A DNA stretch of 50,064 bases from Cytophagales bacterium (lineage in GTDB: Bacteria; Bacteroidota; Bacteroidia; Cytophagales; Cyclobacteriaceae). Shown here piece by piece: positions 17,165 to 26,073 of this stretch. Position 1 is the stretch's first letter. Every line of letters begins with the position of its first letter. The notes beneath the pieces are model-generated. The model worked only from the letters and a program-made list of their open reading frames with translations, had not been told where the DNA came from and made no database searches. Location of the stretch: positions 1 through 50,064 of the forward strand of contig JAFLBR010000023.1 of assembly GCA_017303795.1 (NCBI GenBank), in the 5' to 3' direction. The position numbers and the translations under genes are program-made.

Positions 17165-18535
17165 TTACTTTAAGATATACCGGAATCTAAAACCCATATC
17201 CCACATAAATGGACTTGCGCTTTCTGTGCTTGACTTTAGCATAGGTGTAAGTGAGTACCTGAAACCCGGTGTTACTGAAATCCGGTATTGCGAACCGATC
17301 TTATAGCTTAACTCTGTACCTCCTATGGCTGTCCAGCTAAACGTATTATAAGGTGAATCCGATCCGGCTGATTCAGAGAATGAACTTAGCTGCCCGCTTT
17401 TATCGGTAAGCGTATTGCGAATAAACATATCAGTAGCCACCCCCGAATTAAGTTGCAAACCAAACTTACGGTTTACAAACATGTAACCTGCCTGCACAGG
17501 AATTGAAACCAATTCGTTTACACTATTAATTTCATAAGGGGACGTGGGTGAAAGTGCGATGTTTTGTTTTACACCTGTATATTCTGACACGATAGCCATT
17601 CGGGAATTATTCGCATCCAACGCTGCAAAGTTGGAAGTATAACCCAGGTTCTGACTCAGATACGAAACGCCACCTTGCAACACCCAGCGCTCAGCAAGGC
17701 GCGTACCTACATTAACGCCTACCGAATAAGCACTTCCTTTTGATCTAACCTTGCTGGAGGCTGACACCAAATTATTAAACGAACTAACCTGATTCGACAT
17801 TAAAAAATTTTGCGAGTTATCATTATAAGCAGTTGAACCAAAACTACCGGTTGATGCATTCACCGCAGCCCATAAATTTTCTTTGTCGGCTGACTTCTTC
17901 TTTCTTGAATCGGCCATCATAGAAGCGGGCATGGCAGGTAACTTGCGCACAATGGTTACTTCCCGCACGTTACTTTTCGGATGTAAGTCGGTTGCGTATT
18001 GTTGCGCGAGCGGATCATAAGCATTCAACTTAAAAATTGAGAACAACGCAGCTTGATTCGCATCGGTATAATTAGATTTTTCCTCAGCATCAGCTAAAGC
18101 AATTTGATTATTCACCAATTGAAGTTGAGTATGATTTCCATCAGATTTGGTAATCGATTGTTCAACTTCGCTTTCGCGATTTAATTGCCCGGTTGCATTC
18201 TCTTGGGTATTATTTGCGGTAGTGGTTAAATTTTCTGCTGCAGTTTCTTTTTGATTGTTAGTTGTTGTGGTTTGCTGATTGTTAGCAACAGCCAGTTCGG
18301 TTCCTTTTTCATTCAATAAATAAAATGTAGTCGATCCGGCCAACGCAAGGGCCAGCACCACTGATGCCGCGGCCAGCCGTTTATAAAAAACAACCTTGCG
18401 CCTCATGCTCCCACCTTCTGCATTAGTTAATGCCGTGTCTATCGACCACCATACGCGGTCGGACGGACTTTGTTCGGCATTCTCGAATGCCGACTTCCAG
18501 TTCTCCTCAAATCTTTGCCTCTCCGAATTTTCCAT
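17165..18535 (-). CDS. Membrane-anchored protein with barrel-like C-terminal domain, coupled to ECF sigma factor
   Basis: The start is set at ATG 18535 (MENSERQRFEENWKSAFENA), giving 456 residues; a GTG two codons earlier is possible. Residues 1-50 are charged and cytoplasmic-looking (SPSDRVWWSIDTALTNAE), followed by one membrane helix (LAAASVVLALALAGSTTFYL) and a long low-complexity Thr/Asn/Gln region. The last 230 or so residues have the alternating pattern and YKIGSQYRISVTPGFRYSL type strands of an outer-membrane barrel, ending in FRFRYILK. It overlaps the sigma-factor gene by 29 bp, so translation is coupled. I infer an anti-sigma-like role for the N-terminus; no zinc motif is present. 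Confidence 0.7.
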   Translation of the reverse strand: MENSERQRFEENWKSAFENAEQSPSDRVWWSIDTALTNAEGGSMRRKVVFYKRLAAASVVLALALAGSTTFYLLNEKGTELAVANNQQTTTTNNQKETAAENLTTTANNTQENATGQLNRESEVEQSITKSDGNHTQLQLVNNQIALADAEEKSNYTDANQAALFSIFKLNAYDPLAQQYATDLHPKSNVREVTIVRKLPAMPASMMADSRKKKSADKENLWAAVNASTGSFGSTAYNDNSQNFLMSNQVSSFNNLVSASSKVRSKGSAYSVGVNVGTRLAERWVLQGGVSYLSQNLGYTSNFAALDANNSRMAIVSEYTGVKQNIALSPTSPYEINSVNELVSIPVQAGYMFVNRKFGLQLNSGVATDMFIRNTLTDKSGQLSSFSESAGSDSPYNTFSWTAIGGTELSYKIGSQYRISVTPGFRYSLTPMLKSSTESASPFMWDMGFRFRYILK

Positions 18536-19079
18536 ATGCACTTACGTTCTCCAATTTTGCTTTCAATAATGATTTTGCCCGGCTGTATTGCGATTTGGAA
18601 GTTCCTTCGCTTATCTCCAGCATGGTTGCTATCTCTTTATGATTATAACCTTCAATAGCAAAAAGATTAAATACTACACGGGCGCCATCCGGTAGCGATT
18701 GAATCATGGCAATCAATTCTTTAATGTTAAACTCGGCCAGGCTTACATCTTCCGATTCGTGAAGTCGCGCATCGGCTACATCCACCATGGGTAGTAAGTA
18801 CAACTTCTGGCGTTGGTTGTTAAGAGCGGTGTTAATCATAATGCGGGTAATCCAGGTATCGAGCCGGGCTTCGCCTCTAAAGGTCTTGATGGAAGCAAAT
18901 ACCTTTATAAAGCCTTCCTGTAAAATATCTTCGGCTTCAAGAGTAGACTTGGCGTATCGTTGGCAGATAACCATCATTTTTCGGCAATAGCGGGAATAGA
19001 GGGCCTCTTGCGAGGCCCTTTCCCCCTTCACACATCCCTTAATCAATTCCTGATCGTTCAACATGAACCGTTCTGCCAT
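18507..19079 (-). CDS. ECF-type RNA polymerase sigma factor
   Basis: A 190-residue sigma-70 family protein. Region 2 runs from EALYSRYCRKMMVICQRYAK through AEDILQEGFIKVFASI to TWITRIMINTALNNQRQ. Region 4 contains the helix-turn-helix in NHKEIATMLEISEGTSKSQ. The short product with only regions 2 and 4 places it in the ECF group. Its 3' end overlaps the membrane-anchored barrel-like gene by 29 bp, the usual layout for an ECF factor and its cognate inner-membrane regulator. The gene is divergent from the T9SS Plug gene with about 80 bp between starts. Confidence 0.93.
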   Translation of the reverse strand: MAERFMLNDQELIKGCVKGERASQEALYSRYCRKMMVICQRYAKSTLEAEDILQEGFIKVFASIKTFRGEARLDTWITRIMINTALNNQRQKLYLLPMVDVADARLHESEDVSLAEFNIKELIAMIQSLPDGARVVFNLFAIEGYNHKEIATMLEISEGTSKSQYSRAKSLLKAKLENVSAYGKFGEAKI

Positions 19080-19160
19080 TATAGACCCGGCTTGCGGTAT
19101 TTAAGTTGGAATGCCATTTGATTTACCTGCATCTTTGTAAAAACGTAAATTGTTAAAATC

Positions 19161-20417
19161 GTGAGGCTAATTGCAATTATTTTCTTCCTAGGCTGCTGCA
19201 ATCTTTCATTTTCGCAGAAAAAGCTGGTTTATACCGACAAAAGTTACGAAGAAGAAATCCGCACCGTACAACTTTATCCCGCCCTTAATGGAAACCAGGA
19301 TAAGCTACGACCAGCCGTTGCACCCATCAACACGCAAAATCTGGTTCTGGAATTTGATGATCTGATCGGGCAACGCAGCAACTATTACGTTCGCATTGTG
19401 CATTGTAATTACGATTGGACAAAATCCAACCTTCAGGATCTGGAATTTATGAACGAGTATAATGAATATGCCATTACCGAATACGACATGTCTACGAATA
19501 CCTCGGTTCCATACGTTCATTATTATTTTGAAGTACCTCGCGTAAAGCTGCCGGGCAATTATCTGTTAGTGGCTTATCGCGAAAATGATGAAGATGATTT
19601 ACTACTGAGCAAACGGTTTATGGTTTATAGCAACGATGTAGCCCTTGTAATGGATGGACAGAACCAAGGCCTCGGCACACTCAGCGTAAGCAATCAGCAA
19701 CTTAACTTTAAACTTAATTATTCAAAGTTAGATGTAGTTAACCCGATGGAGTCGATCCAGATTTGGGTGCGCCAAAACCAACGGTGGGATAATGCCCGCG
19801 GTAGTATTAAGCCCACTTTCATTCGCGAAGACAGACGCGAACTAGAATACCGGTTCTTTGATAAAACCAATCAGTTTATGGCGGGTAATGAATTTCGGTT
19901 TGTGGACTTTCGCTCACTCAACTTTCCGGGAGTAAACACCGGCCGGTTAGATAGAAGTAAAAGACCCTTCCATCTTTCGGTGCTTACCGGTAAATCCCGC
20001 GAAGGTCAGGCTTATGCACAATACCGCGATATGAATGGCAACTATGTTATCGACAATCAGGACAACCGCGATCCTTCGCTTTCGGGCGATTATGTGTTTG
20101 TAACATTCACCTTAGCATCGCCTCCGTTAGCGGGCAATGTGCATGTAATGGGTGCCCTTACCGATTGGGATCATTCGGCTGCATCACGCATGGATTATAA
20201 TCGCGGAGCAAATGCCTACGAAAAGACTTTGTTTCTGAAACAAGGCTGGTACGATTATCAGTATTGGCTGGAAGGCTCCAATCAAAATAGCTTTCAACTT
20301 GAAGGCAGCCACTTTGAAACAGAAAACCTGTACGAAGTATTTGTTTACTACCGGCCATTTCGCCCGCAGGCAGATTTACTGGTGGGCTATTACCAGTTAC
20401 CGGCTAATAGTCGCTAA
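19161..20417 (+). CDS. Type IX secretion system Plug protein (DUF5103)
   Basis: A 418-residue exported protein (signal MRLIAIIFFLGCCNLSFSQ) that matches the DUF5103 family throughout: VQLYPALNGNQDKLRPAVAP, LVLEFDDLIGQRSNYYVRI, HCNYDWTKSNLQDLEFMNEY, PRVKLPGNYLLVAYREND, and the C-terminal AMP-binding-like immunoglobulin fold (GNVHVMGALTDW, KQGWYDYQYWL). In Flavobacterium T9SS structures this protein is the Plug that closes the periplasmic end of the SprA translocon. Its presence here agrees with the T9SS sorting domains on two other proteins of the window. Its TAA overlaps the stop of the convergent cas6 gene by 4 bp. Confidence 0.9.
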   Translation: MRLIAIIFFLGCCNLSFSQKKLVYTDKSYEEEIRTVQLYPALNGNQDKLRPAVAPINTQNLVLEFDDLIGQRSNYYVRIVHCNYDWTKSNLQDLEFMNEYNEYAITEYDMSTNTSVPYVHYYFEVPRVKLPGNYLLVAYRENDEDDLLLSKRFMVYSNDVALVMDGQNQGLGTLSVSNQQLNFKLNYSKLDVVNPMESIQIWVRQNQRWDNARGSIKPTFIREDRRELEYRFFDKTNQFMAGNEFRFVDFRSLNFPGVNTGRLDRSKRPFHLSVLTGKSREGQAYAQYRDMNGNYVIDNQDNRDPSLSGDYVFVTFTLASPPLAGNVHVMGALTDWDHSAASRMDYNRGANAYEKTLFLKQGWYDYQYWLEGSNQNSFQLEGSHFETENLYEVFVYYRPFRPQADLLVGYYQLPANSR

Positions 20418-21214
20418 GCGTAGTTTACTTCCAGGTCGGCCTCGTTGCGGATGGAATCTGCATGGGCTACATCCAACATTCCAAAACCTTTGTGCGAGAA
20501 GTGGCCGAGGCCATTTTCGTACACAAATTGTTGCACCGGCTGCGGAGCATACAACGTAAACGGAAACGTATAGCCGCGGACTTCATATTTAATATCCAGA
20601 TCGTAAAGCGGATAAATACGGGCAAACTTTTTATGTGAAGCCTGAATGCGGTTGATGTACTCCTTATCGGCCACTAATTGAAATTTATAGAAGTCGGCCA
20701 GTTGTTCGGGTTTGTATTTACCGCTGGCTTCCATTCGGGCAATGGTGCTATCGTAAAGTAAATCCGAAAACTCGTCCAGCTCGGGGCTGATAAAACGCTT
20801 ACCGCTTTCATCGTTAAACGAGGCGGGCACCAGCACGATGGGCGAGATACATAAGAACTTAACAGAATCGGTTATGGAAACCGGCTCTTCATTTTCTACT
20901 GATTCGGGGATAAGTTGTAACGCACCCACCAGCAATTCCTTTTGAGCAAACAGTACACTGTTAAAGTAATCCAGAAACTCCTGATCGGAAGAAGAGAACA
21001 CCAGTGTTACTTTGGATGAATAAAAGTGCAGTCCTTTGCGGCTGATTTTAATCTGACCTTTCAGGCCCGAAAAGTTGTATTGGGTATAAGAAAAGAACTT
21101 CTCGTTCTTACCCAACATGATCAAACCCTTAATGGTTTGCGCTAATAAAAACTGATGATGGAAGGGCACATAGCCACCTCTGTTCTTCAATGAAAAAACT
21201 ATCCGGACTCTCAC
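20414..21214 (-). CDS. cas6: CRISPR-associated endoribonuclease Cas6, solitary
   Basis: A 266-residue protein of the Cas6 (RAMP) family, which cuts CRISPR precursor RNA within the repeat. The N-terminal ferredoxin-like fold starts at MRVRIVFSLKN with a His pair (VPFHHQF) near residues 17-22, and the C-terminal glycine-rich loop GLGHFSHKGFG at residues 235-245 has the family's G-x-G-...-G-F-G form. The start is GTG at 21214 with a close GGAG. Length is normal. There is no cas1, cas2, effector gene or CRISPR array anywhere in the window; neighbours are the T9SS Plug gene and ychF. It may serve an array elsewhere, as solitary cas6 genes sometimes do, or have another RNA target. Confidence 0.85.
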   Translation of the reverse strand: MRVRIVFSLKNRGGYVPFHHQFLLAQTIKGLIMLGKNEKFFSYTQYNFSGLKGQIKISRKGLHFYSSKVTLVFSSSDQEFLDYFNSVLFAQKELLVGALQLIPESVENEEPVSITDSVKFLCISPIVLVPASFNDESGKRFISPELDEFSDLLYDSTIARMEASGKYKPEQLADFYKFQLVADKEYINRIQASHKKFARIYPLYDLDIKYEVRGYTFPFTLYAPQPVQQFVYENGLGHFSHKGFGMLDVAHADSIRNEADLEVNYA

Positions 21215-21350
21215 AGCTCCTGCTTTATGGCTAAAAAATAGGTTACAAAACCGCGCCTTACAAAAAATTGCGGATAGCTAAGGTACTACAAATCAGATTA
21301 ATAAAGCCAATTACTGCAAAGAAAAGTTTAAGTGAAAAAGTAAGAAAACC

Positions 21351-22448
21351 TTACACATTAAAGCGGAAGTGCATTACATCGCCATCTTCCACCACATATT
21401 CCTTGCCTTCTACTGCCAATTTGCCAGCTTCACGACATCCAGCTTCACTCTTAAATTTCTGATAATCAGGTATCTTAATTACCTCTGCCCGAATAAATCC
21501 TTTTTCAAAGTCGGTGTGGATTACCCCGGCTGCCTGTGGTGCTTTCCAACCTTTGTGAATTGTCCAGGCCCGCACCTCTTTCTCACCTGCGGTGAAGTAT
21601 GTGATGAGGTTGAGCAAAGTATAAGCCGCCCGGATAAGGCGGTTCAAGCCGGATTCTTGCAAACCATATTCCTGCAGAAATACGGTGCGATCTTCTTCAC
21701 TTTCTAGTTCAGCAATCTGAGCTTCGATGGCGGCACAAACCATTACCACCTCGGCTCCTTCTTCCTTAACCAACGCTCTTAAAGCCTCCACATGTTTGTT
21801 GCCGGTAATAACTGCAGCTTCATCTACATTGGCCACATAAATCACAGGCTTATCGGTAAGCAATTGCAGGTCTTCAATAGCTTTTTTGTCTTCAGCATCA
21901 ACCTGAAGGCTGCGGGCGTTCTTACCAGCCTGCAAGGTTTCTTTATAGGCTATCAAAGTAGCTAATTCTTTCTTTGCTTTAGCATCACCACTCTTGGCTG
22001 TGCGCTCCACTTTCGCGATTTTCTTTTCAACTGAGTCGAGGTCGCGCAACTGTAACTCCACATCAATAACTTCTTTATCGCCTACCGGATCTACCTTGCC
22101 GGCCACGTGAATGATATTATCGTTTTCGAAGCAGCGCACTACGTGTGCAATGGCATCTACCTCGCGGATGTTGGCCAGAAACTGGTTGCCTAAACCCTCG
22201 CCCTTGCTGGCGCCTTTTACCAAGCCGGCAATGTCCACAAACTCGAACGAAGTGGGGATAACCTTTTGCGGGTTAACCAGACCTTCCAGAATCTTTAACC
22301 GTTCGTCCGGAACGGAAATCACGCCCACGTTGGGCTCAATCGTACAAAACGGAAAGTTAGCCGCCTCGGCTTTGTTGTTAGAAATTGCATTGAACAAGGT
22401 GGATTTACCCACGTTGGGCAACCCGACAATACCACACTTTAAACCCAT
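21351..22448 (-). CDS. ychF: Redox-regulated ATPase YchF (Obg family)
   Basis: A 365-residue P-loop protein. Walker A is GLPNVGKST (residues 9-17), followed by [20 protein letters not shown] for G3. The NVDE in place of NKxD at G4 is the feature that gives YchF its preference for ATP over GTP. A coiled-coil helical insert follows ([16 protein letters not shown]), and the C-terminal TGS domain is seen at [17 protein letters not shown] to the final VMHFRFNV. It binds ribosomes and is involved in stress response. It is a single gene; the start is fixed by the conserved [10 protein letters not shown]-terminus. Confidence 0.97.
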   Translation of the reverse strand: MGLKCGIVGLPNVGKSTLFNAISNNKAEAANFPFCTIEPNVGVISVPDERLKILEGLVNPQKVIPTSFEFVDIAGLVKGASKGEGLGNQFLANIREVDAIAHVVRCFENDNIIHVAGKVDPVGDKEVIDVELQLRDLDSVEKKIAKVERTAKSGDAKAKKELATLIAYKETLQAGKNARSLQVDAEDKKAIEDLQLLTDKPVIYVANVDEAAVITGNKHVEALRALVKEEGAEVVMVCAAIEAQIAELESEEDRTVFLQEYGLQESGLNRLIRAAYTLLNLITYFTAGEKEVRAWTIHKGWKAPQAAGVIHTDFEKGFIRAEVIKIPDYQKFKSEAGCREAGKLAVEGKEYVVEDGDVMHFRFNV

Positions 22449-22717
22449 TACTCAGTCTTTAAAAATCAGGGCGCAAATATAAGGTTTCGGGTGGAGAAAA
22501 GTAGGTTGGTTGGTTTCGCAGAAGTCGATTTGAGAATCTTGAGAAGGATCATCAATCTGAAAGCTAGTCAAAGTTGTGATGTAGTCTCATGTTTTTACCC
22601 AACCAATTCCTTATCCTCCAGTCTGACAAAAATCATAGGCCAGCGTAACACCTATCACTTAGTAAAACAAACGGGCCTGCCAACTTTGTTGTATCAAATC
22701 AACAAAAAACATTCATC

Positions 22718-24136
22718 ATGAAAATAGAACAAATCTACACCGGTTGTCTGGCCGAAGCAGCCTACTACATTATTAGCGAAGGCGAAGCCATTATCATCGA
22801 TCCGTTGCGCGAAAGTAAACCCTACCTGGAAAGGGCTGCAGCCGACAATGCGAAAATCAAGTATGTATTGGAAACTCACTTCCATGCCGACTTTGTATCG
22901 GGGCATATTGATCTGGCCAAGAAAACCGGGGCCACCATTATATTCGGGCCAACGGCCAAACCTGGTTACGATGCATATGTGGCTGCTGATGGAGAATTGT
23001 TATCGGTAGGTAAAATCAAAATCAAGGTGTTACATACTCCGGGCCACACCCTTGAATCAACCAGCTACTTATTACTGGATGAAAATGGAAAAGAGCATGC
23101 CATCTTCACGGGCGATACATTGTTTATTGGCGATGTAGGTCGACCTGATCTGGTACAAAAGGTAAAAGCTGAAATTACACCCGAGTATTTGGCTGGCCTT
23201 TTGTTCGATTCGTTGCGTACTAAAATCATGACACTCCCCGATTCAGTAATTGTTTATCCCGGACACGGTGCCGGCAGTGCCTGTGGTAAAAAGATGGATA
23301 AGGAAACTACATCTACCATAGGCAAGCAAAAACTTTTCAACTACGCCCTGCGTGCCGACATGACTAAAGCTGAGTTTGTGAAAGAATTGATTGACGGTTT
23401 AACTGAACCACCTCAATATTTTCCAGGTAACGTAATCATGAACCTGAAAGGTTATACCAGTGTGGATGAAGTATTAGCCAAAGGTTTAACACCTTTATCC
23501 GTAAAGGAATTTGAAACCGTTTGGGAAACCACGGAAGCCCTGGTGATTGATGCCCGAACCGTACAAGACTTCCCGAAAGGTTTTATTCCCGGCTCTATCT
23601 TCATTGGCATTGATGATACATTTGCACCATGGGTGGGCACACTGGTACCTGATCTGATGCAACCCATTCTTCTGGTTTGCGATCCGGGTCGCGAAGAAGA
23701 AGTGGTAACCCGACTGGCCCGTGTGGGTTACGACAACACACTCGGATTTTTGAAAGGTGGATTTAAAACCTGGGTTGAATCCGGTAACGCAGTGGATTCA
23801 CTGGAAGAACTGACAGCAGAAGAATTTGCAGACAAGTTTGCCAACAACTCGCACCTGAATGTATTGGATGCACGAAGAGCCAGCGAACATAAAGCCGAAC
23901 ATGTAATAGGTGCCGTAAATTTTCCGTTGGATCACCTCAATAAAAACATGAGTATGCTTAACCCAAAAAATAAATACTACATCCATTGTGCAGGAGGATA
24001 CCGGTCGTTGATTATGGCATCCATTTTACGCAGTCGTGGGTTTGTTAAGGTAGTGAATATTAAGGGCGGTTATAAAGCCCTAAAGACAACCGCACTCAAA
24101 ACTACCGAACATATTGAGGTGAATACGGAATTGTAG
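22718..24136 (+). CDS. Metallo-beta-lactamase-fold hydrolase with two rhodanese domains
   Basis: A 472-residue cytoplasmic protein. The N-terminal MBL domain carries THFHADFVSGH (His54, His56, Asp58, His63), TPGHTLESTSY and FTGDTLFIGDVGRPDL, as in persulfide dioxygenases (ETHE1/PDO type) and glyoxalase II relatives. Two rhodanese domains follow. In the first, the active-site loop is CDPGREEE, one residue shorter than the usual form and probably inactive or altered. The second has an intact CAGGYRS loop. Such MBL-rhodanese fusions act in sulfide or persulfide detoxification; the substrate is inferred. Single gene, terminated by a strong hairpin. Confidence 0.9.
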   Translation: MKIEQIYTGCLAEAAYYIISEGEAIIIDPLRESKPYLERAAADNAKIKYVLETHFHADFVSGHIDLAKKTGATIIFGPTAKPGYDAYVAADGELLSVGKIKIKVLHTPGHTLESTSYLLLDENGKEHAIFTGDTLFIGDVGRPDLVQKVKAEITPEYLAGLLFDSLRTKIMTLPDSVIVYPGHGAGSACGKKMDKETTSTIGKQKLFNYALRADMTKAEFVKELIDGLTEPPQYFPGNVIMNLKGYTSVDEVLAKGLTPLSVKEFETVWETTEALVIDARTVQDFPKGFIPGSIFIGIDDTFAPWVGTLVPDLMQPILLVCDPGREEEVVTRLARVGYDNTLGFLKGGFKTWVESGNAVDSLEELTAEEFADKFANNSHLNVLDARRASEHKAEHVIGAVNFPLDHLNKNMSMLNPKNKYYIHCAGGYRSLIMASILRSRGFVKVVNIKGGYKALKTTALKTTEHIEVNTEL

Positions 24137-24144
24137 TTAAACGA

Positions 24145-24192
24145 AAGGCGTCTGACCGCTATTATTACTGACGAAAAGCGGTCGGACGCCTT
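24145..24192. terminator. Long hairpin between convergent genes
   Basis: AAGGCGTCTGACCGCT at 24145-24160 pairs with AGCGGTCGGACGCCTT at 24177-24192; 15 of 16 positions are Watson-Crick and one is a wobble. No long T-run follows, so it may slow or end transcription from both sides. Confidence 0.65.
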
Positions 24193-24250
24193 AGTTGAAA
24201 TGGCTTGGATCTCAATAAGCTCAGGCAGACCTGACAGGAGACAATAGAGT

Positions 24251-25471
24251 TTATTTCTTTGCAGCCAATAACAGCCTGATAAATTCATTGATCTGGTTAT
24301 CTTCTATCCAACGCACAACAACCACCAGGTCGTTAACCGGATCTACATAGATAATGTTGGTTCCATTGCCAATGTGTGCAAATGCTTTTTCTGGTGCACT
24401 GGGCAAATACTTTTTATTGGTATTTAAAAACCAGTTCATAAAACCATAGGTTGGCTGCGGACCCGAAGGTGTTTGTGCCCACTTGTTCCATTGTTCCGAC
24501 ACCAATTGTTTATCGTTCCACTTTCCATTGCGCAAAGTAAGGTAGCCAAACCGCGCCATGTCGTACGCATGCAAATACATTCCACCACCCCAATGCCCAC
24601 CTCCCGAAACGGACTGCACCACTTTTCCATCTAACACAATCCATGAGTTTTCATAACCATACCACCGCCAGGTGCTTGAGGCTCCGATTGGATCCATAAT
24701 ATTTTCTTTCAGCACATCTGGTAATGGTTTGCGCCAAACGCTGAGTGTCGCGAGGGCTAAGGCATTTACTCGGGTGTCGTTATATTCATAGACGGTGCCG
24801 GGAGTATTTCGGGTTGTTAACCATTCTTTATACTCCTTACCCGGCCGGTCGGCCCAATCGGGTTTACCCCAAAGCGTGCCTTGCCAGTCGCTGTTTTGTT
24901 GGAGCATTTGCCGCCACGTGATGGTTTTGTTATGGGGAGTATTGAACGGTTCAATCAGATCAGATTGAGCGAACTCATCGGCTTTATTGGTGGTACGAAT
25001 GGGATTGTACAACCAGATGGGTGGCACGTAGGTATGCACCGGTTCATCAATATTGCTAATCAAACCACGATCGTACGCCAACCCCACAACCGTAGCCAGA
25101 AAACTTTTGGTTACACTGTTTACAATATCAATGCGATAAGGATCACCCCATTCGGCAATCACATAGCCGTTCTTGATGATGATACCGGATTGATCGCCTC
25201 GATCTTTCAATGGTCCGATGGCCTCGCCAAACGGCTCGCGCCCGAATGAACGATAATGATTTAACTTCAGCTCGCGCGGAGCCAACGTTTCATTCGCGAT
25301 AGCAAAGTCAATTGCAGCTTTCAGCAAAACGGAATCTATACCAACCTCCACTGGTCTTTTCTTTTGCCATTCCTTGCCGGGATAATAAACTGTGGGTGTT
25401 GACTTCTTTGGCTTTTGGGCGAAGGTGGAGATTGAGATGGGTAGAATTAATAGCAGGAAAAAGTTTTTCAT
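24251..25471 (-). CDS. Beta-lactamase-fold serine hydrolase (class C family)
   Basis: The start is placed at 25471 (MKNFFLLLILPISISTFAQ, a clean signal peptide); a Met two codons earlier and a longer frame from 25522 exist. The product has 406 residues and matches the serine beta-lactamase / penicillin-binding fold of EstB-like esterases: catalytic SVTK in DIVNSVTKSFLATVVG, a YEYNDTRVNAL segment for the Tyr-x-Asn motif, and C-terminal AHIGNGTNIIYVDP in place of the KTG strand. It is probably a periplasmic esterase or peptidase rather than a true resistance enzyme. Convergent to the MBL gene. Confidence 0.85.
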   Translation of the reverse strand: MKNFFLLLILPISISTFAQKPKKSTPTVYYPGKEWQKKRPVEVGIDSVLLKAAIDFAIANETLAPRELKLNHYRSFGREPFGEAIGPLKDRGDQSGIIIKNGYVIAEWGDPYRIDIVNSVTKSFLATVVGLAYDRGLISNIDEPVHTYVPPIWLYNPIRTTNKADEFAQSDLIEPFNTPHNKTITWRQMLQQNSDWQGTLWGKPDWADRPGKEYKEWLTTRNTPGTVYEYNDTRVNALALATLSVWRKPLPDVLKENIMDPIGASSTWRWYGYENSWIVLDGKVVQSVSGGGHWGGGMYLHAYDMARFGYLTLRNGKWNDKQLVSEQWNKWAQTPSGPQPTYGFMNWFLNTNKKYLPSAPEKAFAHIGNGTNIIYVDPVNDLVVVVRWIEDNQINEFIRLLLAAKK

Positions 25472-25540
25472 GATCATTTGAATGATGTTGAAGACATGGT
25501 AATAACTGACATCAAAGTACATGTATGTTGAAAGTCTACC

Positions 25541-25572
25541 AAAGAAAAACCCCAGCCTTAACAGCCAGGGTA
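25541..25572 (-). terminator. Intrinsic terminator after DUF3276 gene
   Basis: On the minus strand ACCCTGGCTGTTAAGGCTGG is followed by GGTTTTTCTTT. The arms pair with two wobble pairs around a TTAA loop and end in a T-run, about 30 bp after the stop at 25604. Confidence 0.6.
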
Positions 25573-25603
25573 GTTCCGGTTTAGGTTAGGATTGTTCTCT
25601 TAG

Positions 25604-25957
25604 TTAATCCCACTTCAGTTCAGAGTCAACTGCGGGGGTTCCGTTTACTTCTTCTTTGTCGCGGTGGTGATCGAACGCATCGAAATCCACACCAGGCATC
25701 AATTCAGTTTTAACATGGTTTACAGTATTGTTCAAGGCTTCCAGAAACTTGTTAAAATCTTCCTTGTATAGAAAAATCTTATGCTTTTCGTAGGTAAACC
25801 CTTCATCGTCTTTATTAAACCGCTTTTTACTTTCTGTAATAGTCAGGTAAAAATCGTTGGAACGCGTTGACTTCACGTCAAAAAAATACGTGCGCTTACC
25901 GGCCTTCACTTTCTCAGAGAAAATCTCTTCTCTTCCATTGTTCTTGTTCTCTTCCAC
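25604..25957 (-). CDS. DUF3276 (PUR-alpha-like) nucleic-acid-binding protein
   Basis: A 117-residue protein of the DUF3276 family. The core KAGKRTYFFDVKSTRSNDFY followed by LTITESKKRF and HKIFLYKEDFNKFLEALN corresponds to the bacterial PUR repeat, a single-stranded nucleic acid-binding fold related to PUR-alpha. The acidic C-terminal tail is typical. The family is conserved in Bacteroidetes, with no settled role. Own promoter at 25996-26026 and terminator at 25541-25572, so it is a single-gene unit, divergent from the DUF58 gene. Confidence 0.9.
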   Translation of the reverse strand: MEENKNNGREEIFSEKVKAGKRTYFFDVKSTRSNDFYLTITESKKRFNKDDEGFTYEKHKIFLYKEDFNKFLEALNNTVNHVKTELMPGVDFDAFDHHRDKEEVNGTPAVDSELKWD

Positions 25958-25995
25958 AATTAGGTTCTGGTTAGGTTGGGGTAATTAGGTTAAAT

Positions 25996-26026
25996 CGAAG
26001 GTAAGAGGAAAATCCTGCCGTGCAAA
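25996..26026 (-). promoter_or_regulatory. Promoter for the DUF3276 gene
   Basis: On the minus strand TTTG (26026-26023) is followed after exactly 19 bp by TACCTTCG (26003-25996), one mismatch from TAnnTTTG. The start codon at 25957 lies about 39 bp further. Confidence 0.7.
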
Positions 26027-26073
26027 GCTTGCACCCTGTTTTTACCCTGAAAATGTGCTAAAAGTGAAATAAA

